Positions 39,613-49,181 of a DNA stretch of 64,000 bases are shown here, piece after piece. The notes under the pieces are model-generated. The model searched no databases, had not been told where the DNA came from, and worked only from the letters and a program-made list of their open reading frames with translations. Origin of the DNA: Paraburkholderia fungorum (lineage in GTDB: Bacteria > Pseudomonadota > Gammaproteobacteria > Burkholderiales > Burkholderiaceae); NCBI RefSeq assembly GCF_003610895.1, contig NZ_MCAS01000010.1, positions 62,001 through 126,000 on the forward strand, read 5' to 3'. Within the stretch, counting starts at the first letter, position 1; every line of letters begins with the position of its first letter. The position numbers were made by a program, and so were the translations under genes.

Positions 39613-41226
39613 TTACTCGACGGTCGGCGGGTGTTCGAACGTGTGGAACGGAGCCGGGCTCGGCACGGTCCATTCGAGGCCCGTTGCGCCGTCCCACGGC
39701 TTGTCGCTCGCTTTTTCGAGTTCGCCACCGCCGCGGTAGGCAGGCAGTGCAACGGCGAACAGGAAGTACACCTGCGCCAGACCGAAGCCGAACGCGCCGA
39801 TCGAGATGACCTGGTTCCAGTCCGTGAACTGTGCCGGGTAGTCAGCGTAACGACGCGGCATGCCTGCGAGACCCACGAAGTGCATCGGCAGGAACGCGAG
39901 GTTGAAGAAGAACATCGACGCCCAGAAGTGGATCTTGCCGCGCGTTTCGTTGTACATCCAGCCGGTCCACTTCGGCGCCCAGTAGTACCACCCGGAGAAC
40001 AGCGCGAACAGTGAACCCGCCACTAGCACGTAGTGGAAGTGCGCCACCACGAAATAGGTACCGTGATACTGGATGTCGAGCGGCGCCATTGCCAGCATCA
40101 GGCCCGACAGGCCGCCGAACGTGAACACGATCAGGAAGCCGACCGCGAACAGCATGGGCGTTTCGAAGGACAGCGAACCGCGCCACATGGTCGCGACCCA
40201 GTTGAACACCTTCACACCCGTCGGCACGGCGATCAGCATCGTCGCGTACATGAAGAACAGCTGGCCCGTCACCGGCATGCCGGTTGCGAACATGTGGTGC
40301 GCCCAGACCATGAACGACAGAATCGCGATCGACGAGGTGGCGTACACCATCGAGCTATAGCCGAACAGCGGCTTGCGCGAGAACGCCGGGATCACCTGCG
40401 ACACGATCCCGAACGCCGGCAAGATCATGATGTACACCTCGGGATGCCCGAAGAACCAGAAAATATGCTGGTACATCACCGGGTCGCCGCCGCCTGCCGC
40501 ATTGAAGAACGACGTACCGAAGTGGCGATCGAACAGCACCATGGTGATCGCGCCCGCCAGAACCGGCATCACGGCGATCAGCAGGTACGCGGTGATCAGC
40601 CACGTCCAGACGAACATCGGCATCTTCATCAGCGTGAGGCCTGGCGCGCGCATGTTCAGGATCGTCACAACGATGTTGATCCCGCCCATGATCGACGAAG
40701 CACCCATCAAGTGGACCGCGAAAATCGCGAAGTCCATGCCCGGGCCCATCTGCGTCGACAGCGGCGCGTACAGCGTCCAGCCCGCGGCGGTCGCGCCGCC
40801 CGGTGCGAAGAACGAACCGACCAGCAGCACCGCGGCCACCGGCAGCAGCCAGAAGCTGAAGTTGTTCATCCGCGCAAAAGCCATGTCCGATGCGCCGATC
40901 TGCAGCGGCACCATCCAGTTCGCGAAGCCCACGAAGGCCGGCATGATCGCGCCGAACACCATGATCAGGCCGTGCATGGTGGTCAACTGGTTGAAGAACT
41001 CGGGACGCATGATCTGCAGACCCGGCTCGAACAGTTCGGCACGGATCATCAGCGCCATCACGCCCCCGGAGAGGAACATGGTGAACGAGAAGATCAGGTA
41101 CAGCGTACCGATGTCCTTGTGATTGGTTGCGAACAGCCAACGACGCCAGCCATGCGGCGTTTCGTGGGCATGGTCGCCGTGCACGTGCTCGTGGCCCGCG
41201 GTTACATCGTGTCCGATGCTAGACAT
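39613..41226 (-). CDS. coxA: Cytochrome c oxidase subunit I (aa3)
   Basis: 537-residue twelve-helix catalytic subunit with heme a, heme a3 and CuB. Metal-ligand motifs are all readable: TTMHGLIMVF (low-spin heme His), FFGHPEVYIMILP (CuB His and cross-linked Tyr), VWAHHMFATG (two CuB His), VVAHFHYVLVAG (heme a and a3 His). K-channel residues YATMLIAVPTGVKVFNW are present, giving the type A1 oxidase pattern. Follows coxB by 44 bases. Confidence 0.98.
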   Translation of the reverse strand: MSSIGHDVTAGHEHVHGDHAHETPHGWRRWLFATNHKDIGTLYLIFSFTMFLSGGVMALMIRAELFEPGLQIMRPEFFNQLTTMHGLIMVFGAIMPAFVGFANWMVPLQIGASDMAFARMNNFSFWLLPVAAVLLVGSFFAPGGATAAGWTLYAPLSTQMGPGMDFAIFAVHLMGASSIMGGINIVVTILNMRAPGLTLMKMPMFVWTWLITAYLLIAVMPVLAGAITMVLFDRHFGTSFFNAAGGGDPVMYQHIFWFFGHPEVYIMILPAFGIVSQVIPAFSRKPLFGYSSMVYATSSIAILSFMVWAHHMFATGMPVTGQLFFMYATMLIAVPTGVKVFNWVATMWRGSLSFETPMLFAVGFLIVFTFGGLSGLMLAMAPLDIQYHGTYFVVAHFHYVLVAGSLFALFSGWYYWAPKWTGWMYNETRGKIHFWASMFFFNLAFLPMHFVGLAGMPRRYADYPAQFTDWNQVISIGAFGFGLAQVYFLFAVALPAYRGGGELEKASDKPWDGATGLEWTVPSPAPFHTFEHPPTVE

Positions 41227-41270
41227 GACAATCTCCTAATACGAATACTGCGGTGCTGACCATGAACACG

Positions 41271-42866
41271 TCAGGCAGCCGGGCTGATCTGGACACGCCG
41301 GGCTTCTTTCGCATCGCTGCCGCCCGTGATCGTTTCCGGCTTCTTTAAAATAATGTGATCTTCGGCAATGCCGACTGCTTTCAGCGCGTCGCGCACGGCT
41401 TCAGCACGGGTCTTCGCGAGCTTCGCGTTGACTTCGGCAGAACCCGTGGCATCGGTAAAGCCCGACAGCGTGAACTTTGCGTCCGGGTGCGCTTTCGCGT
41501 AGGCCGCGGCCGCGTCGACCGCTGCTTTCGCGTCGGCCGGCAACGTGCTCTTGCCCGTGTCGAAGTAGATGCTCGCCGGCAGTGTTGCCGTGGTGTCCGA
41601 GGCAGCCGAAGCGGCTTCTGCACCCGAGGCGGCCGCCGCACCCGAAGCTGCGGCATCCGCGCCGCTAGCGGCAGCGCCTGCGTCGGCCAGATGGTTGCCG
41701 CCTTCCGGCAGCTTGCCATTGCGGGCATCGGCAACCTGCTTCGGCTGGAGAATGTCGCCGGTGTGGTTGCCCCACGAGTTACGTTCGTACGTGATGACCG
41801 AAGCGATTTCGACGTCGTTCAGCGTCGGCGCCCACGAAGGCATCGCGTTCTTGCCCTTCAGCACCAGGCTCACGTGCTCGGCGATCGGGCCATTGGCGAT
41901 CTTGCTGCCGTCCAGCGCCGGAAACACGCCCGCGCCCTTGCCGGTCGGCTGGTGGCAGACTGCGCAGTTCGCTGCATACACCTTGCCGCCGCGCTCCATC
42001 AGCTCGGCCATCGTGTAAGTCTTGTTCGGGTCGTCCTGGCTGGCGGCCATTTTCTGCTTCTGCGTATCGACCCACTTCGCGTAGTCGTCCGCCGACAGGA
42101 CTTCGACCACGACCGGCATGAACGCGTGTTCCTTGCCGCACAGTTCGGTACAGAAGCCACGGAAAGTGCCGGTCTTGTCAGCCTTGAACCACGTGTCGCG
42201 CACAAAACCCGGGATCGCATCCTGCTTCACGCCGAACGCCGGCACGTACCAGGAGTGGACCACGTCGTTCGCGGTGGTGATGATGCGGATTTTCTTGTCG
42301 ACCGGGACGACGAGCGGATTGTCGACTTCCTGCAGATACGTGGTGGAAATCGGCATGCGGCCATCGGTTTCCGCACGCGGCGTGGCCAGCGTGGACAGGA
42401 AGTTGATGCCCTCACCCGGACCCTTCACGTAGTCGTAGCCCCATTTCCACTGGTAGCCGGTGACCTTGATGGTGAGGTCGGCGTTCGTGGTGTCTTTCAT
42501 CGCGACGACGGTCTTGGTGGCGGGCAGCGCCATCAACACAACGATGATGAACGGCACGATCGTCCAGATGATTTCGACGGTAGTGCTTTCGTGGAAATTC
42601 GAAGCCTTGTGACCTTTCGATTTGCGGTGAGCAAAGATCGAATAGAACATCACGCCGAACACGCCGACGAAGATCACCAGGCAAAGAACCAGCATGAACA
42701 TGTGGAGGCTGAAGAGCTCCTCAGCGATTTTTGTCGCAGGCGGCTGGAGATTGATCTCGTTGACGGCAGGGCCGCCCGGAACATCGCCCACTGCCAGGGC
42801 GGCACCGGCGAAAAGCAGTCCGCTCATCGCCAGCACGCCCATGAGGGCTCGCTTGATTGTTTTCAT
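41271..42866 (-). CDS. coxB: Cytochrome c oxidase subunit II fused to cyt c and OmpA-like domains
   Basis: 531 residues, about twice the length of a plain subunit II. Order: signal peptide (1-25); two transmembrane helices (about 50-78 and 97-118); CuA cupredoxin domain with H204, C239-x-E241-x-C243, H247 and M250; a cytochrome c domain with CAVCH (C301, C304, H305) and probable distal Met342; an Ala/Ser/Gly linker (395-428); and an OmpA/MotB-type domain (430-530: IYFDTGKSTLP, GFTDATGSAEVNAKLAKTRAEAV, ARRVQI). The OmpA-like peptidoglycan-contact residues Asp472 and the Arg pair at 523-524 are kept. The last domain would let the oxidase bind the cell wall. First gene of the cox cluster. Confidence 0.95.
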   Translation of the reverse strand: MKTIKRALMGVLAMSGLLFAGAALAVGDVPGGPAVNEINLQPPATKIAEELFSLHMFMLVLCLVIFVGVFGVMFYSIFAHRKSKGHKASNFHESTTVEIIWTIVPFIIVVLMALPATKTVVAMKDTTNADLTIKVTGYQWKWGYDYVKGPGEGINFLSTLATPRAETDGRMPISTTYLQEVDNPLVVPVDKKIRIITTANDVVHSWYVPAFGVKQDAIPGFVRDTWFKADKTGTFRGFCTELCGKEHAFMPVVVEVLSADDYAKWVDTQKQKMAASQDDPNKTYTMAELMERGGKVYAANCAVCHQPTGKGAGVFPALDGSKIANGPIAEHVSLVLKGKNAMPSWAPTLNDVEIASVITYERNSWGNHTGDILQPKQVADARNGKLPEGGNHLADAGAAASGADAAASGAAAASGAEAASAASDTTATLPASIYFDTGKSTLPADAKAAVDAAAAYAKAHPDAKFTLSGFTDATGSAEVNAKLAKTRAEAVRDALKAVGIAEDHIILKKPETITGGSDAKEARRVQISPAA

Positions 42867-42956
42867 AGCTTCCTTACCCAAAATTTCCATTCAAACCCTC
42901 GACCCCGCTGGCGGGCTGTCTCGCGCTCCCCTTGAACGCCGCGCGTCTCAACACGT

Positions 42957-43430
42957 CTAACAACGCGTGAGCCACATACGCAATTCGCCTGCGAACTGCG
43001 CGCGCCGATACTGCGCGAGATGTTGCCCGATCATGATCGTCTGCCCGCGCGAGACCAGTTTGATCTGGTCACGCGGCGTTGCGCCCGGTTCGATCCGCAC
43101 CCAGCGCGGATTGAATTCGAACTGCGTGAGCCGCTCGGCGCTGACCTGCTCGATCACGAGCCGGTTCTGAAACAGCCGGACGCGCTCGTAATCGACAGCA
43201 TGACGCGCATATATGGCAAACGCGATGCCCACCGCCAGCAATTCGATACCGGTGAACGGCAACACCAGCCAGGCGCCGACCAGAACCAGCATGAAAGCAA
43301 TTGCCAACGAGAACAACGCAAGTGATACGTAGAAACATACAAACTGCCGCGGTGAAATCGAACAGTTGCGTTTCATCGTCCAGTCTTTGAGAACTGGTTC
43401 TGAATCCGCCAGCAGATCTGATGCTTCCAT
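42957..43430 (-). CDS. DUF2244 membrane protein
   Basis: 157-residue protein with two adjacent transmembrane helices (about 43-63 and 66-84) followed by a cytoplasmic domain with YERVRLFQNRLVIEQ and a C-terminal GELRMWLTR, the DUF2244 layout. The protein begins MEASDLLADSEPVLKDW; upstream frame extension to 43619 passes through the promoter and is rejected. It lies 90 bases before coxB on the same strand and is a frequent neighbour of cox genes, but its function is unknown. Confidence 0.8.
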   Translation of the reverse strand: MEASDLLADSEPVLKDWTMKRNCSISPRQFVCFYVSLALFSLAIAFMLVLVGAWLVLPFTGIELLAVGIAFAIYARHAVDYERVRLFQNRLVIEQVSAERLTQFEFNPRWVRIEPGATPRDQIKLVSRGQTIMIGQHLAQYRRAQFAGELRMWLTRC

Positions 43431-43586
43431 CGCTGCCTCCTGCCGATCGTCTCCAATCACCGCTTGCGGCCATTGCTCGCGACCGCTGAACGGCCACTCG
43501 ATTCCCCGCCGCGCCATGTCATATTGCAGCCCTGTGCCTCGGGCCTGCCGCCCCAAATGTGGGAACTCCGGGCGACAAACTGACGC

Positions 43587-43615
43587 ATTATAGGCGCGAT
43601 CCATAGCATCCACAA
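43587..43615 (-). promoter_or_regulatory. Candidate promoter of DUF2244-cox genes
   Basis: Minus strand TTGTGG (43615-43610), 17-base spacer, TATAAT (43592-43587). It lies 157 bases before the DUF2244 start codon within a 313-base gap that otherwise holds only the tail region of the downstream methyltransferase gene. It may drive DUF2244 and, by read-through, coxBA. Confidence 0.65.
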
Positions 43616-43743
43616 GCAAGCCTCAATCGGCCCACAAGCCAGGTGCGACAAGCCTCCGCGCCGTTTTGACGCAGCTTTCACGCGTCTTTTGAAGCGGTAA
43701 TTTCAGACATAACAGATGTCCTCTTTACCACTTCGTCTATTCC

Positions 43744-44709
43744 TCAGCGGCTCCTCGAGGAACCGCGCCCGATATCCTCGATCCGCACGATTCCATGACC
43801 TTCAGCCGTGGTACGCGGCACGGCTTTCCAGGCATGGCCGTAGATGACTTCGAAGGTCAACGCGATCGTGCCGTCGGCGCGCCGGCGAGCTTCGAGCGCC
43901 GCCAGCAAAGCCTTGTGCAGCCTGCGCGCGACGGCATTCGAAGCGGCCTCGCGCTCAAACGGATAGGCGCCCCAGCGGCGCACGTCCGCGAGCAGCGACT
44001 CGGGCGACTTATACGTAATAGTGAGGGTTTCCTGGTCCATCACGGGAATCTCGAAACCGCTCTCGACCAGCATATCCCCGAGGTCATGCATGTCGACGAA
44101 GTCGATCACATGTTTGCGCGAAGCCACGCCGTGCGCCGCCTCGACCTCGGCGTAGGCGCCGCGCAGCTCCTTCAGCGAATCGGGACCGAGCGTGCTGAAC
44201 ATCAGAAGGCCGTTTACTTTCAGCACGCGTTGCCACTCGGGAAACACGAGGTCGGGCCGCGAGTGCCAGTGCAAGGCGAGATTGGACCAGATGAATTCGA
44301 AGGCGCCGGCGGCGAACGGGAGTGCCGAGAAGTCGGCCTGCGCAAAACGCGGGCCGCGAGCACCAAGCGCGCGGCCGAGCGTGGCCGGTAGAAAACGCCG
44401 CCAGCTGGTGTCGCCGGAATCGTGACGCAGCGCGCGGCTGAGCATGCCGTGCGACAGGTCGGTGCCGAACACCGGTGCCTCGGGAAAGCGCTCGCGCAAT
44501 GCGGGAATGTCTTCGCCCGCGCCGCAACCGGCGTCGAGTACGCTCGCAGGCGTAACCTTGATGTAGTCGAGCCGCTCGCGCATGCGCTGCGCGATTTCGC
44601 GTGGCAGGAACGCGACATTGTCGAAGGTCGCCGCACGGCGGTCGAAAATCTGCCTGAGGCGCCGGGAATCATAGGCCGGACGGCCAGATTGAGACGTAGT
44701 TGGGGGCAT
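43744..44709 (-). CDS. BioC-like SAM-dependent methyltransferase
   Basis: 321-residue class I methyltransferase. SAM motif I is SVLDAGCGAGEDIPAL, with FGTDLSHGML and FAQADFSALPFAAGAFEFIWSNLALHWHSRPDLVFPEWQRVLKVNGLLMFSTLGPDSL following. This is the BioC/malonyl-ACP methyltransferase pattern (biotin synthesis), but NDUFAF5-type relatives look alike and no other bio gene is nearby. Start MPPTTSQSGRPAYD at 44709 follows the family. Divergent from comF by 84 bases. Confidence 0.8.
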   Translation of the reverse strand: MPPTTSQSGRPAYDSRRLRQIFDRRAATFDNVAFLPREIAQRMRERLDYIKVTPASVLDAGCGAGEDIPALRERFPEAPVFGTDLSHGMLSRALRHDSGDTSWRRFLPATLGRALGARGPRFAQADFSALPFAAGAFEFIWSNLALHWHSRPDLVFPEWQRVLKVNGLLMFSTLGPDSLKELRGAYAEVEAAHGVASRKHVIDFVDMHDLGDMLVESGFEIPVMDQETLTITYKSPESLLADVRRWGAYPFEREAASNAVARRLHKALLAALEARRRADGTIALTFEVIYGHAWKAVPRTTAEGHGIVRIEDIGRGSSRSR

Positions 44710-44793
44710 GGGTGTCGTACTGGCGTAGAGCACGAAGTATACTCGCTCGCTTCCTTCCATTCAGCGTGAAAGGCCTTGGCGGGCGGTCCAATC

Positions 44794-45588
44794 ATGCCAT
44801 TCCGAAAAAATTCTGTGTCTCCCGGCAATTCGAGGGCGTCTTTTGCACGATTCACGCGCGGCTTGTATACAGCATGGCCGAAGGTGATGCATGCCGTGCT
44901 GCCTAATCTGTGCGCATTGTGCGGCAATTTGTCGCACAAGACGCTTTGCGCCGATTGTGACGAGACCTATTGGAATGAAAGCCGGTTGCGTTGCACGGTG
45001 TGTGCGGTTCCTCTATCCGGAATGCGCTGGGCAAGTCACGCACAATATCGTTGTGCCGATTGCATCGCCGAGCCGCCGCCGTTCGAGGCAACCTTTGCGC
45101 TCGCCGATTACCGCCGGCCGCTGGACGCCCTGGCGCTCGGCCTGAAGTTCCGCGCCCGGCTGATGCTGGCGCGCGAGTTCGCACAACGCCTTGCGCGGCT
45201 CGCGCAGGACACCTGGGTCGACGCGTCCGAAAAACCCGACGTGCTCGCCCCCGTGCCGCTCGCCGGCAAGCGTCTTACCGAGCGCGGCTACAACCAGGCC
45301 TGGCAGATCGCAAGACCGCTCGCCCGCGCGCTGAATGTGCGCAGCGACGCCGTCCTGCTGCGTCGCGTGATCCATACTGCGCCGCAATCGCGGCTCGATC
45401 TGGACGCGCGCCGGCTGAACGTGGGCCGCGCGTTCGAAGCCGCGAAACCGGTGCAGGGCCTGCATATCGGTATCGTCGACGATGTGATGACGACCGGCGC
45501 GACACTCGAGGCTCTCGCGCGTACGCTCAAAGCTGCCGGTGCGCGGCGCGTCACCAACTTCGTCGCGCTGCGCACGCCGAAAAACTAG
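44794..45588 (+). CDS. comF: ComF family protein (phosphoribosyltransferase-like)
   Basis: 264-residue ComF/GntX protein. An N-terminal zinc-ribbon with four CxxC-type pairs (LPNLCALCGN, LCADCDET, RCTVCAVPL, YRCADCIAEPPPF) precedes a phosphoribosyltransferase fold with APVPLAGKRLTERGYNQAWQIAR and the PRPP loop IVDDVMTTGATL. ComF is needed for late steps of natural transformation in several bacteria. The start is uncertain: ATG 44794 is used, though TTG 44776 is also open. trmL follows after 18 bases; comM, another DNA-uptake gene, is at 61.4 kb. Confidence 0.88.
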   Translation: MPFRKNSVSPGNSRASFARFTRGLYTAWPKVMHAVLPNLCALCGNLSHKTLCADCDETYWNESRLRCTVCAVPLSGMRWASHAQYRCADCIAEPPPFEATFALADYRRPLDALALGLKFRARLMLAREFAQRLARLAQDTWVDASEKPDVLAPVPLAGKRLTERGYNQAWQIARPLARALNVRSDAVLLRRVIHTAPQSRLDLDARRLNVGRAFEAAKPVQGLHIGIVDDVMTTGATLEALARTLKAAGARRVTNFVALRTPKN

Positions 45589-45606
45589 TCTCTACCTGAA
45601 GCCATC

Positions 45607-46077
45607 ATGTTCAATGTCGTTCTTGTCGAACCGGAAATTCCGCCGAACACCGGTAACGTTATCCGCTTGTGCGCCAACACCGGCGCGCGTCTGCATCTGA
45701 TCGAGCCACTAGGCTTTCCGCTCGACGACGCCAAGTTGCGCCGTGCCGGACTCGATTATCACGAGTATGCGCAGATGAACGTGCATGCCGACTGGGCAGC
45801 GTTCGTCGCCAAGGAGACGCCCGATCCAGCGCGGATGTTCGCCTTCACCACGCGTGGCTCGGGCCGGTTTCACGAGCATGCGTTTCAATCCGGCGACTGG
45901 TTCGTGTTCGGTGCCGAAACGCGCGGCCTGCCTGACACGGTGCTCGATCAATTCGCCAACGAGCAGCGCGTGCGTCTGCCGATGCGGCCAGGCAACCGCA
46001 GTCTGAATCTCTCTAATACAGTCGCCGTGGTCGTGTTCGAAGCGTGGCGTCAGACTGGTTTCGACGGCGGCGCCTGA
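45607..46077 (+). CDS. trmL: tRNA (cytidine/uridine-34 2'-O)-methyltransferase TrmL
   Basis: 156-residue SPOUT-class methyltransferase modifying the wobble base of tRNA-Leu. It begins [37 protein letters not shown]; the trefoil-knot motifs [13 protein letters not shown] and [19 protein letters not shown] are both intact. Length is standard. Eighteen bases after comF, probably co-transcribed; its end overlaps the convergent macrodomain gene by 28 bases. Confidence 0.95.
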   Translation: MFNVVLVEPEIPPNTGNVIRLCANTGARLHLIEPLGFPLDDAKLRRAGLDYHEYAQMNVHADWAAFVAKETPDPARMFAFTTRGSGRFHEHAFQSGDWFVFGAETRGLPDTVLDQFANEQRVRLPMRPGNRSLNLSNTVAVVVFEAWRQTGFDGGA

Positions 46078-46598
46078 CGGCGCGCCAATTCGGCTTCGTA
46101 AAGCGCGAGCATGGCGCCGTCGAAACAGGCGAATATCACGCGTTCGATTTTCGGCGTGCGTGGCAAGGTTTCGAGCACGGTGCTCACGGCAATCTTCACG
46201 GCCTCGTCGGCGGGAAAATGGTAGATGCCGCAACTAATCGCGGGAAACGCAATGCTCGTGCAATGCGCCTGATGCGCCACTTCGAGCGCGCGCTGATAGC
46301 AGGAGGCGAGAAGATCGGCCTCACCATGCGCGCCGCCCCGCCACACCGGGCCAACCGCGTGAATCACATGCCTGGCCGGCAAGCGGTAGCCGCCGGTGAT
46401 CTTCGCGTCGCCGGTCGCGCAGCCGTCGAGCGTCTCGCACTCACGCAGCAGTTCCTCACCGGCCGCGCGGTGAATCGCGCCGTCCACGCCGCCACCACCT
46501 AGCAACGAGGTATTGGCAGCATTGACGATCGCATCCACGGCCAGTGTCGTGATGTCGACCCGACGCGCTTCCAGGATGCGATTGTGGAAATTGGGCAT
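46050..46598 (-). CDS. Macrodomain protein, O-acetyl-ADP-ribose deacetylase-like
   Basis: 182-residue MacroD/YmdB-type macrodomain. The substrate loops are recognisable: [27 protein letters not shown] (the NAAN and GGGGVDGAI elements) and [16 protein letters not shown]. Such enzymes bind and hydrolyse O-acetyl-ADP-ribose or remove mono-ADP-ribose from proteins. Convergent with trmL, overlapping its 3' end by 28 bases; gpsA lies upstream of it on the same side of the genome but the two are separated by a hairpin and the macrodomain start. Confidence 0.92.
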   Translation of the reverse strand: MPNFHNRILEARRVDITTLAVDAIVNAANTSLLGGGGVDGAIHRAAGEELLRECETLDGCATGDAKITGGYRLPARHVIHAVGPVWRGGAHGEADLLASCYQRALEVAHQAHCTSIAFPAISCGIYHFPADEAVKIAVSTVLETLPRTPKIERVIFACFDGAMLALYEAELARRQAPPSKPV

Positions 46599-46650
46599 GA
46601 GAACCTCGCTGGTCCGAAGCGTCGATACAACGTGGACAGCGATAGCGGGC

Positions 46651-46681
46651 AGCCGTTCAGCGCTTTTCGCGCTAAACGGCT
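46651..46681 (-). terminator. Hairpin after gpsA
   Basis: AGCCGTT-C-AGCGC (46651-46663) pairs with GCGCT-A-AACGGCT (46669-46681), 12 of 13 positions. It lies 12 bases past the gpsA stop on the minus strand. No strong T-run, so a terminator of moderate confidence. Confidence 0.65.
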
Positions 46682-46693
46682 GAAATACAAGAC

Positions 46694-47692
46694 TTATTCC
46701 GCTTTCGAATCGCGCCGCAGCAGAGCGCTGACGGCGTCACGCGGCGCTACACCGTCGAACAGCACGGCGCAGACTGCCTGAGTGATCGGCATCTCGATCG
46801 CGTGAGCGCGAGCAATCGCCAGTACGGCCTGGGCGCAACGCACGCCCTCGGCCACGTGACCGAGCCCACCGAGGATATCGTCGAGTGTACGGCCCGCGGC
46901 AAGTTGCAGGCCGACCGTGCGATTGCGCGACAGATCGCCCGTGGCGGTTAGAATCAGATCGCCCAGGCCGGTCAAACCGGTGAACGTTTCCGCCCGCCCG
47001 CCGAGCGTCACACCAAGGCGCGACATTTCCGCAAGACCTCGCGTGACTAGCGCCGCGCGCGCATTGAGACCGAGGCCAAGGCCGTCGGCAATGCCCGTGG
47101 CGATCGCCAGCACGTTCTTCACCGCGCCCCCCACTTCCACACCGACGATATCGTCGCCGGTATAGATACGCATGGCGCCATGATGGAACGCAGCCACCGT
47201 GCGCTCGCGGCACGTCGGTGACGTACTCGCGATCGTCAACGCGACCGGCAAACCCTGCCCGACTTCACGCGCGAAACTCGGCCCCGACAGCACGCCGTTG
47301 CTGCCATGTCCGGGCAGTTCAGCCGCGACCACCTGGTGCGGCAACAACTGCGAGTCGGCTTCGAAACCTTTGCACAACCACACTACATGCGCCGGCACTT
47401 TGCCCGCGTCGTGCATTGCCCGGAACAGACCCCGCAGACCGGCGACGGGCGTCGCCACGACGCATAACGCGTCCGCGGCGAGCGCGTGTTCGAGCGCTGC
47501 GTTCAGATCGGCTTCATAGCGAAGGGACGGCGGCAAAGCAACGCCCGCCAGATAGCGGGCGTTTTCATGCGAAGCGGAGAGATCGGCGATGAGCGCGGGT
47601 TCGCGCGCCCACAGCACCGTGTCGTGCCGCGCGGCCAGATGGCCGGCGAGGGCTGTGCCCCATGCACCGGCGCCGAGGACAGCAACCTTCAT
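46694..47692 (-). CDS. gpsA: Glycerol-3-phosphate dehydrogenase [NAD(P)+]
   Basis: 332-residue cytosolic dehydrogenase reducing dihydroxyacetone phosphate to glycerol-3-phosphate for phospholipid synthesis. It starts [20 protein letters not shown] (Rossmann GxGxxG), with [20 protein letters not shown] and the catalytic-lysine segment [37 protein letters not shown]. Follows secB by 21 bases: the grxC-secB-gpsA order is conserved in many proteobacteria. Confidence 0.97.
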   Translation of the reverse strand: MKVAVLGAGAWGTALAGHLAARHDTVLWAREPALIADLSASHENARYLAGVALPPSLRYEADLNAALEHALAADALCVVATPVAGLRGLFRAMHDAGKVPAHVVWLCKGFEADSQLLPHQVVAAELPGHGSNGVLSGPSFAREVGQGLPVALTIASTSPTCRERTVAAFHHGAMRIYTGDDIVGVEVGGAVKNVLAIATGIADGLGLGLNARAALVTRGLAEMSRLGVTLGGRAETFTGLTGLGDLILTATGDLSRNRTVGLQLAAGRTLDDILGGLGHVAEGVRCAQAVLAIARAHAIEMPITQAVCAVLFDGVAPRDAVSALLRRDSKAE

Positions 47693-47713
47693 AGCCGGCA
47701 CCGAACGGACGCG

Positions 47714-48184
47714 TTAATGCGTGACGCCGTTCTGCACCGCGCCTTCCTGGCCGCCCATTTGCGCGAGACGTTGCTCGTACAGCGCCTGGAAGTTGATTTC
47801 AGCGAGGTGGATCGGCGGGAAGCCTGCGCGGGTGATCGCGTCGGCGATGTTCGAGCGCAGGTACGGAAACAGGATCGTCGGGCAGGCAATGCCGACCAGC
47901 GGGTCGATCTGTTCAGCCGGAATGTTGCGGATGTCGAAAATGCCGGCTTGCTTGGCTTCGATCAGGAACGCGACCTTGTCCGACACCTTGGCCGTGACCG
48001 TGCCCGTCACGAGGATTTCGAACACGGTGTCGGCGAGGCGCTCGGCCTTCACGTCGACTTCGACTTCGACCGACGGCATTTCCTGCTCGAGGAAGATGCC
48101 CGGCGAATTCGGCTGCTCGAGCGACATGTCCTTCAGGTAGATGCGCTGGATGTTGAAAAACGGCTGGTTGTTCTCGTCGGACAT
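47714..48184 (-). CDS. secB: Protein-export chaperone SecB
   Basis: 156-residue tetrameric cytosolic chaperone that keeps exported precursors unfolded and hands them to SecA. Begins [37 protein letters not shown] and [38 protein letters not shown] are the SecB signature. ATG 48184 is used; an upstream extension to 48313 is not supported. 177 bases after grxC, 21 before gpsA. Confidence 0.97.
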   Translation of the reverse strand: MSDENNQPFFNIQRIYLKDMSLEQPNSPGIFLEQEMPSVEVEVDVKAERLADTVFEILVTGTVTAKVSDKVAFLIEAKQAGIFDIRNIPAEQIDPLVGIACPTILFPYLRSNIADAITRAGFPPIHLAEINFQALYEQRLAQMGGQEGAVQNGVTH

Positions 48185-48361
48185 GATTGTGTGATTCCCT
48201 GATAGGTATGCATGGCGGCGGCCCATGGCTTCACGGGCCGCCAGATCGTTGCGGCGCGTGCCCGCCCTCGAAGTTGCCCTCGCAGGGCCGGCATGCGCCG
48301 ACTTGTATTTCACCTGCCCAATCCACGCGCCGGCCGGCGCATGAGCAGGGCAGCTCTTCGT

Positions 48362-48622
48362 TCAGGCAGCCTCGAGCAGAGGCATCAAACCGCCCGCGCG
48401 ATCGAGCGCGGACAGATCATCGTACCCGCCGACATGCGTCTCGCCGATGAACACCTGCGGCACCGTGCGGCGACCGGTCCGGGTCATCATTTCTTCACGA
48501 CGGGCCGGGTCTTTGTCGATCAGTACCTTTTCAACGTGCTCGACGCCGCGCGACTTTAAAAGACGTTCGGCCATCTGGCAATACGGGCACACCTGCGTGC
48601 TGTACATGATCACTTTGTTCAC
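48362..48622 (-). CDS. grxC: Glutaredoxin 3
   Basis: 86-residue glutaredoxin with active site C12-PY-C15 in VIMYSTQVCPYCQMAE, the GRRTVPQVFIGETHVGGYDDL substrate loop (cis-Pro) and a normal length. The start is a GTG at 48622, preceded by AAGGAG nine bases upstream. Its GTG overlaps the TGA of the rhodanese gene by four bases (GTGA), so the two are translationally coupled; glutathione for it would be made by gshA/gshB at 56-58 kb. Confidence 0.94.
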   Translation of the reverse strand: MNKVIMYSTQVCPYCQMAERLLKSRGVEHVEKVLIDKDPARREEMMTRTGRRTVPQVFIGETHVGGYDDLSALDRAGGLMPLLEAA

Positions 48623-49044
48623 TTGGCTGCTCCTTGTTTCACAACCGGCATACCGGCCTTCTGCCAGGCGTCGACACCACCGTCGAGAACATGGACTTCG
48701 GCGTATCCGGCATCCTGCACGATACGCGCTGCCTTGTTCGACTGCTGGCCGGTCTGGCACACCAGCAACACCGGGTTGTTCTTGTTCTTCACGAGCTGCG
48801 TGACTTTCGCCTGCAACTCTGCAAATTCAAGGTTCCGCGCCGCGGGCAGATGGCCCTTGGCAAACTCGGCGGACGAACGCAGATCGACGACCGCCGCGTT
48901 GCGCCGGTTGATCAGTTGGGTCGCTTCCGCGGCCGACAGGCCACCGCGGCCACGCCGGCTGATCGTCGGCCACAGCAGCAACCCACCGGAGATGAGGACG
49001 ATTGCGATCAGTACAAGGTTTGTGTAATCAGTGAAAAACTTCAC
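48619..49044 (-). CDS. Membrane-anchored rhodanese-like protein
   Basis: 141-residue protein: an N-terminal transmembrane helix (YTNLVLIAIVLISGGLLLWP) and a rhodanese domain with VVDLRSSAEFAKGHLPAARN and the active-site Cys in VCQTGQQSNKAARIV. The GTG start at 49044 gives the expected VKFFTDYTN N-terminus, but the ribosome binding site is weak and the longer frame to 49092 cannot be excluded. Probably a sulfurtransferase facing the periplasm or cytoplasm near the membrane; conserved upstream of grxC-secB. Confidence 0.87.
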   Translation of the reverse strand: MKFFTDYTNLVLIAIVLISGGLLLWPTISRRGRGGLSAAEATQLINRRNAAVVDLRSSAEFAKGHLPAARNLEFAELQAKVTQLVKNKNNPVLLVCQTGQQSNKAARIVQDAGYAEVHVLDGGVDAWQKAGMPVVKQGAAK

Positions 49045-49181
49045 GGAAAATCCGCCGAAAAAGAGAGAAATCGAAAAGGGCAATCCACCCATTATAAAAT
49101 AACCGTCTGACGCGATGGCGGCGCTCCTCCAGAGGACCCTCGCAACGCTTTACCGCTTCCTTACTACCGACCGGCAATCTC

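Noticed and set aside
40033..41259. 408-aa open frame antisense to coxA
   Set aside because: His/Arg-rich mirror of conserved coxA sequence.
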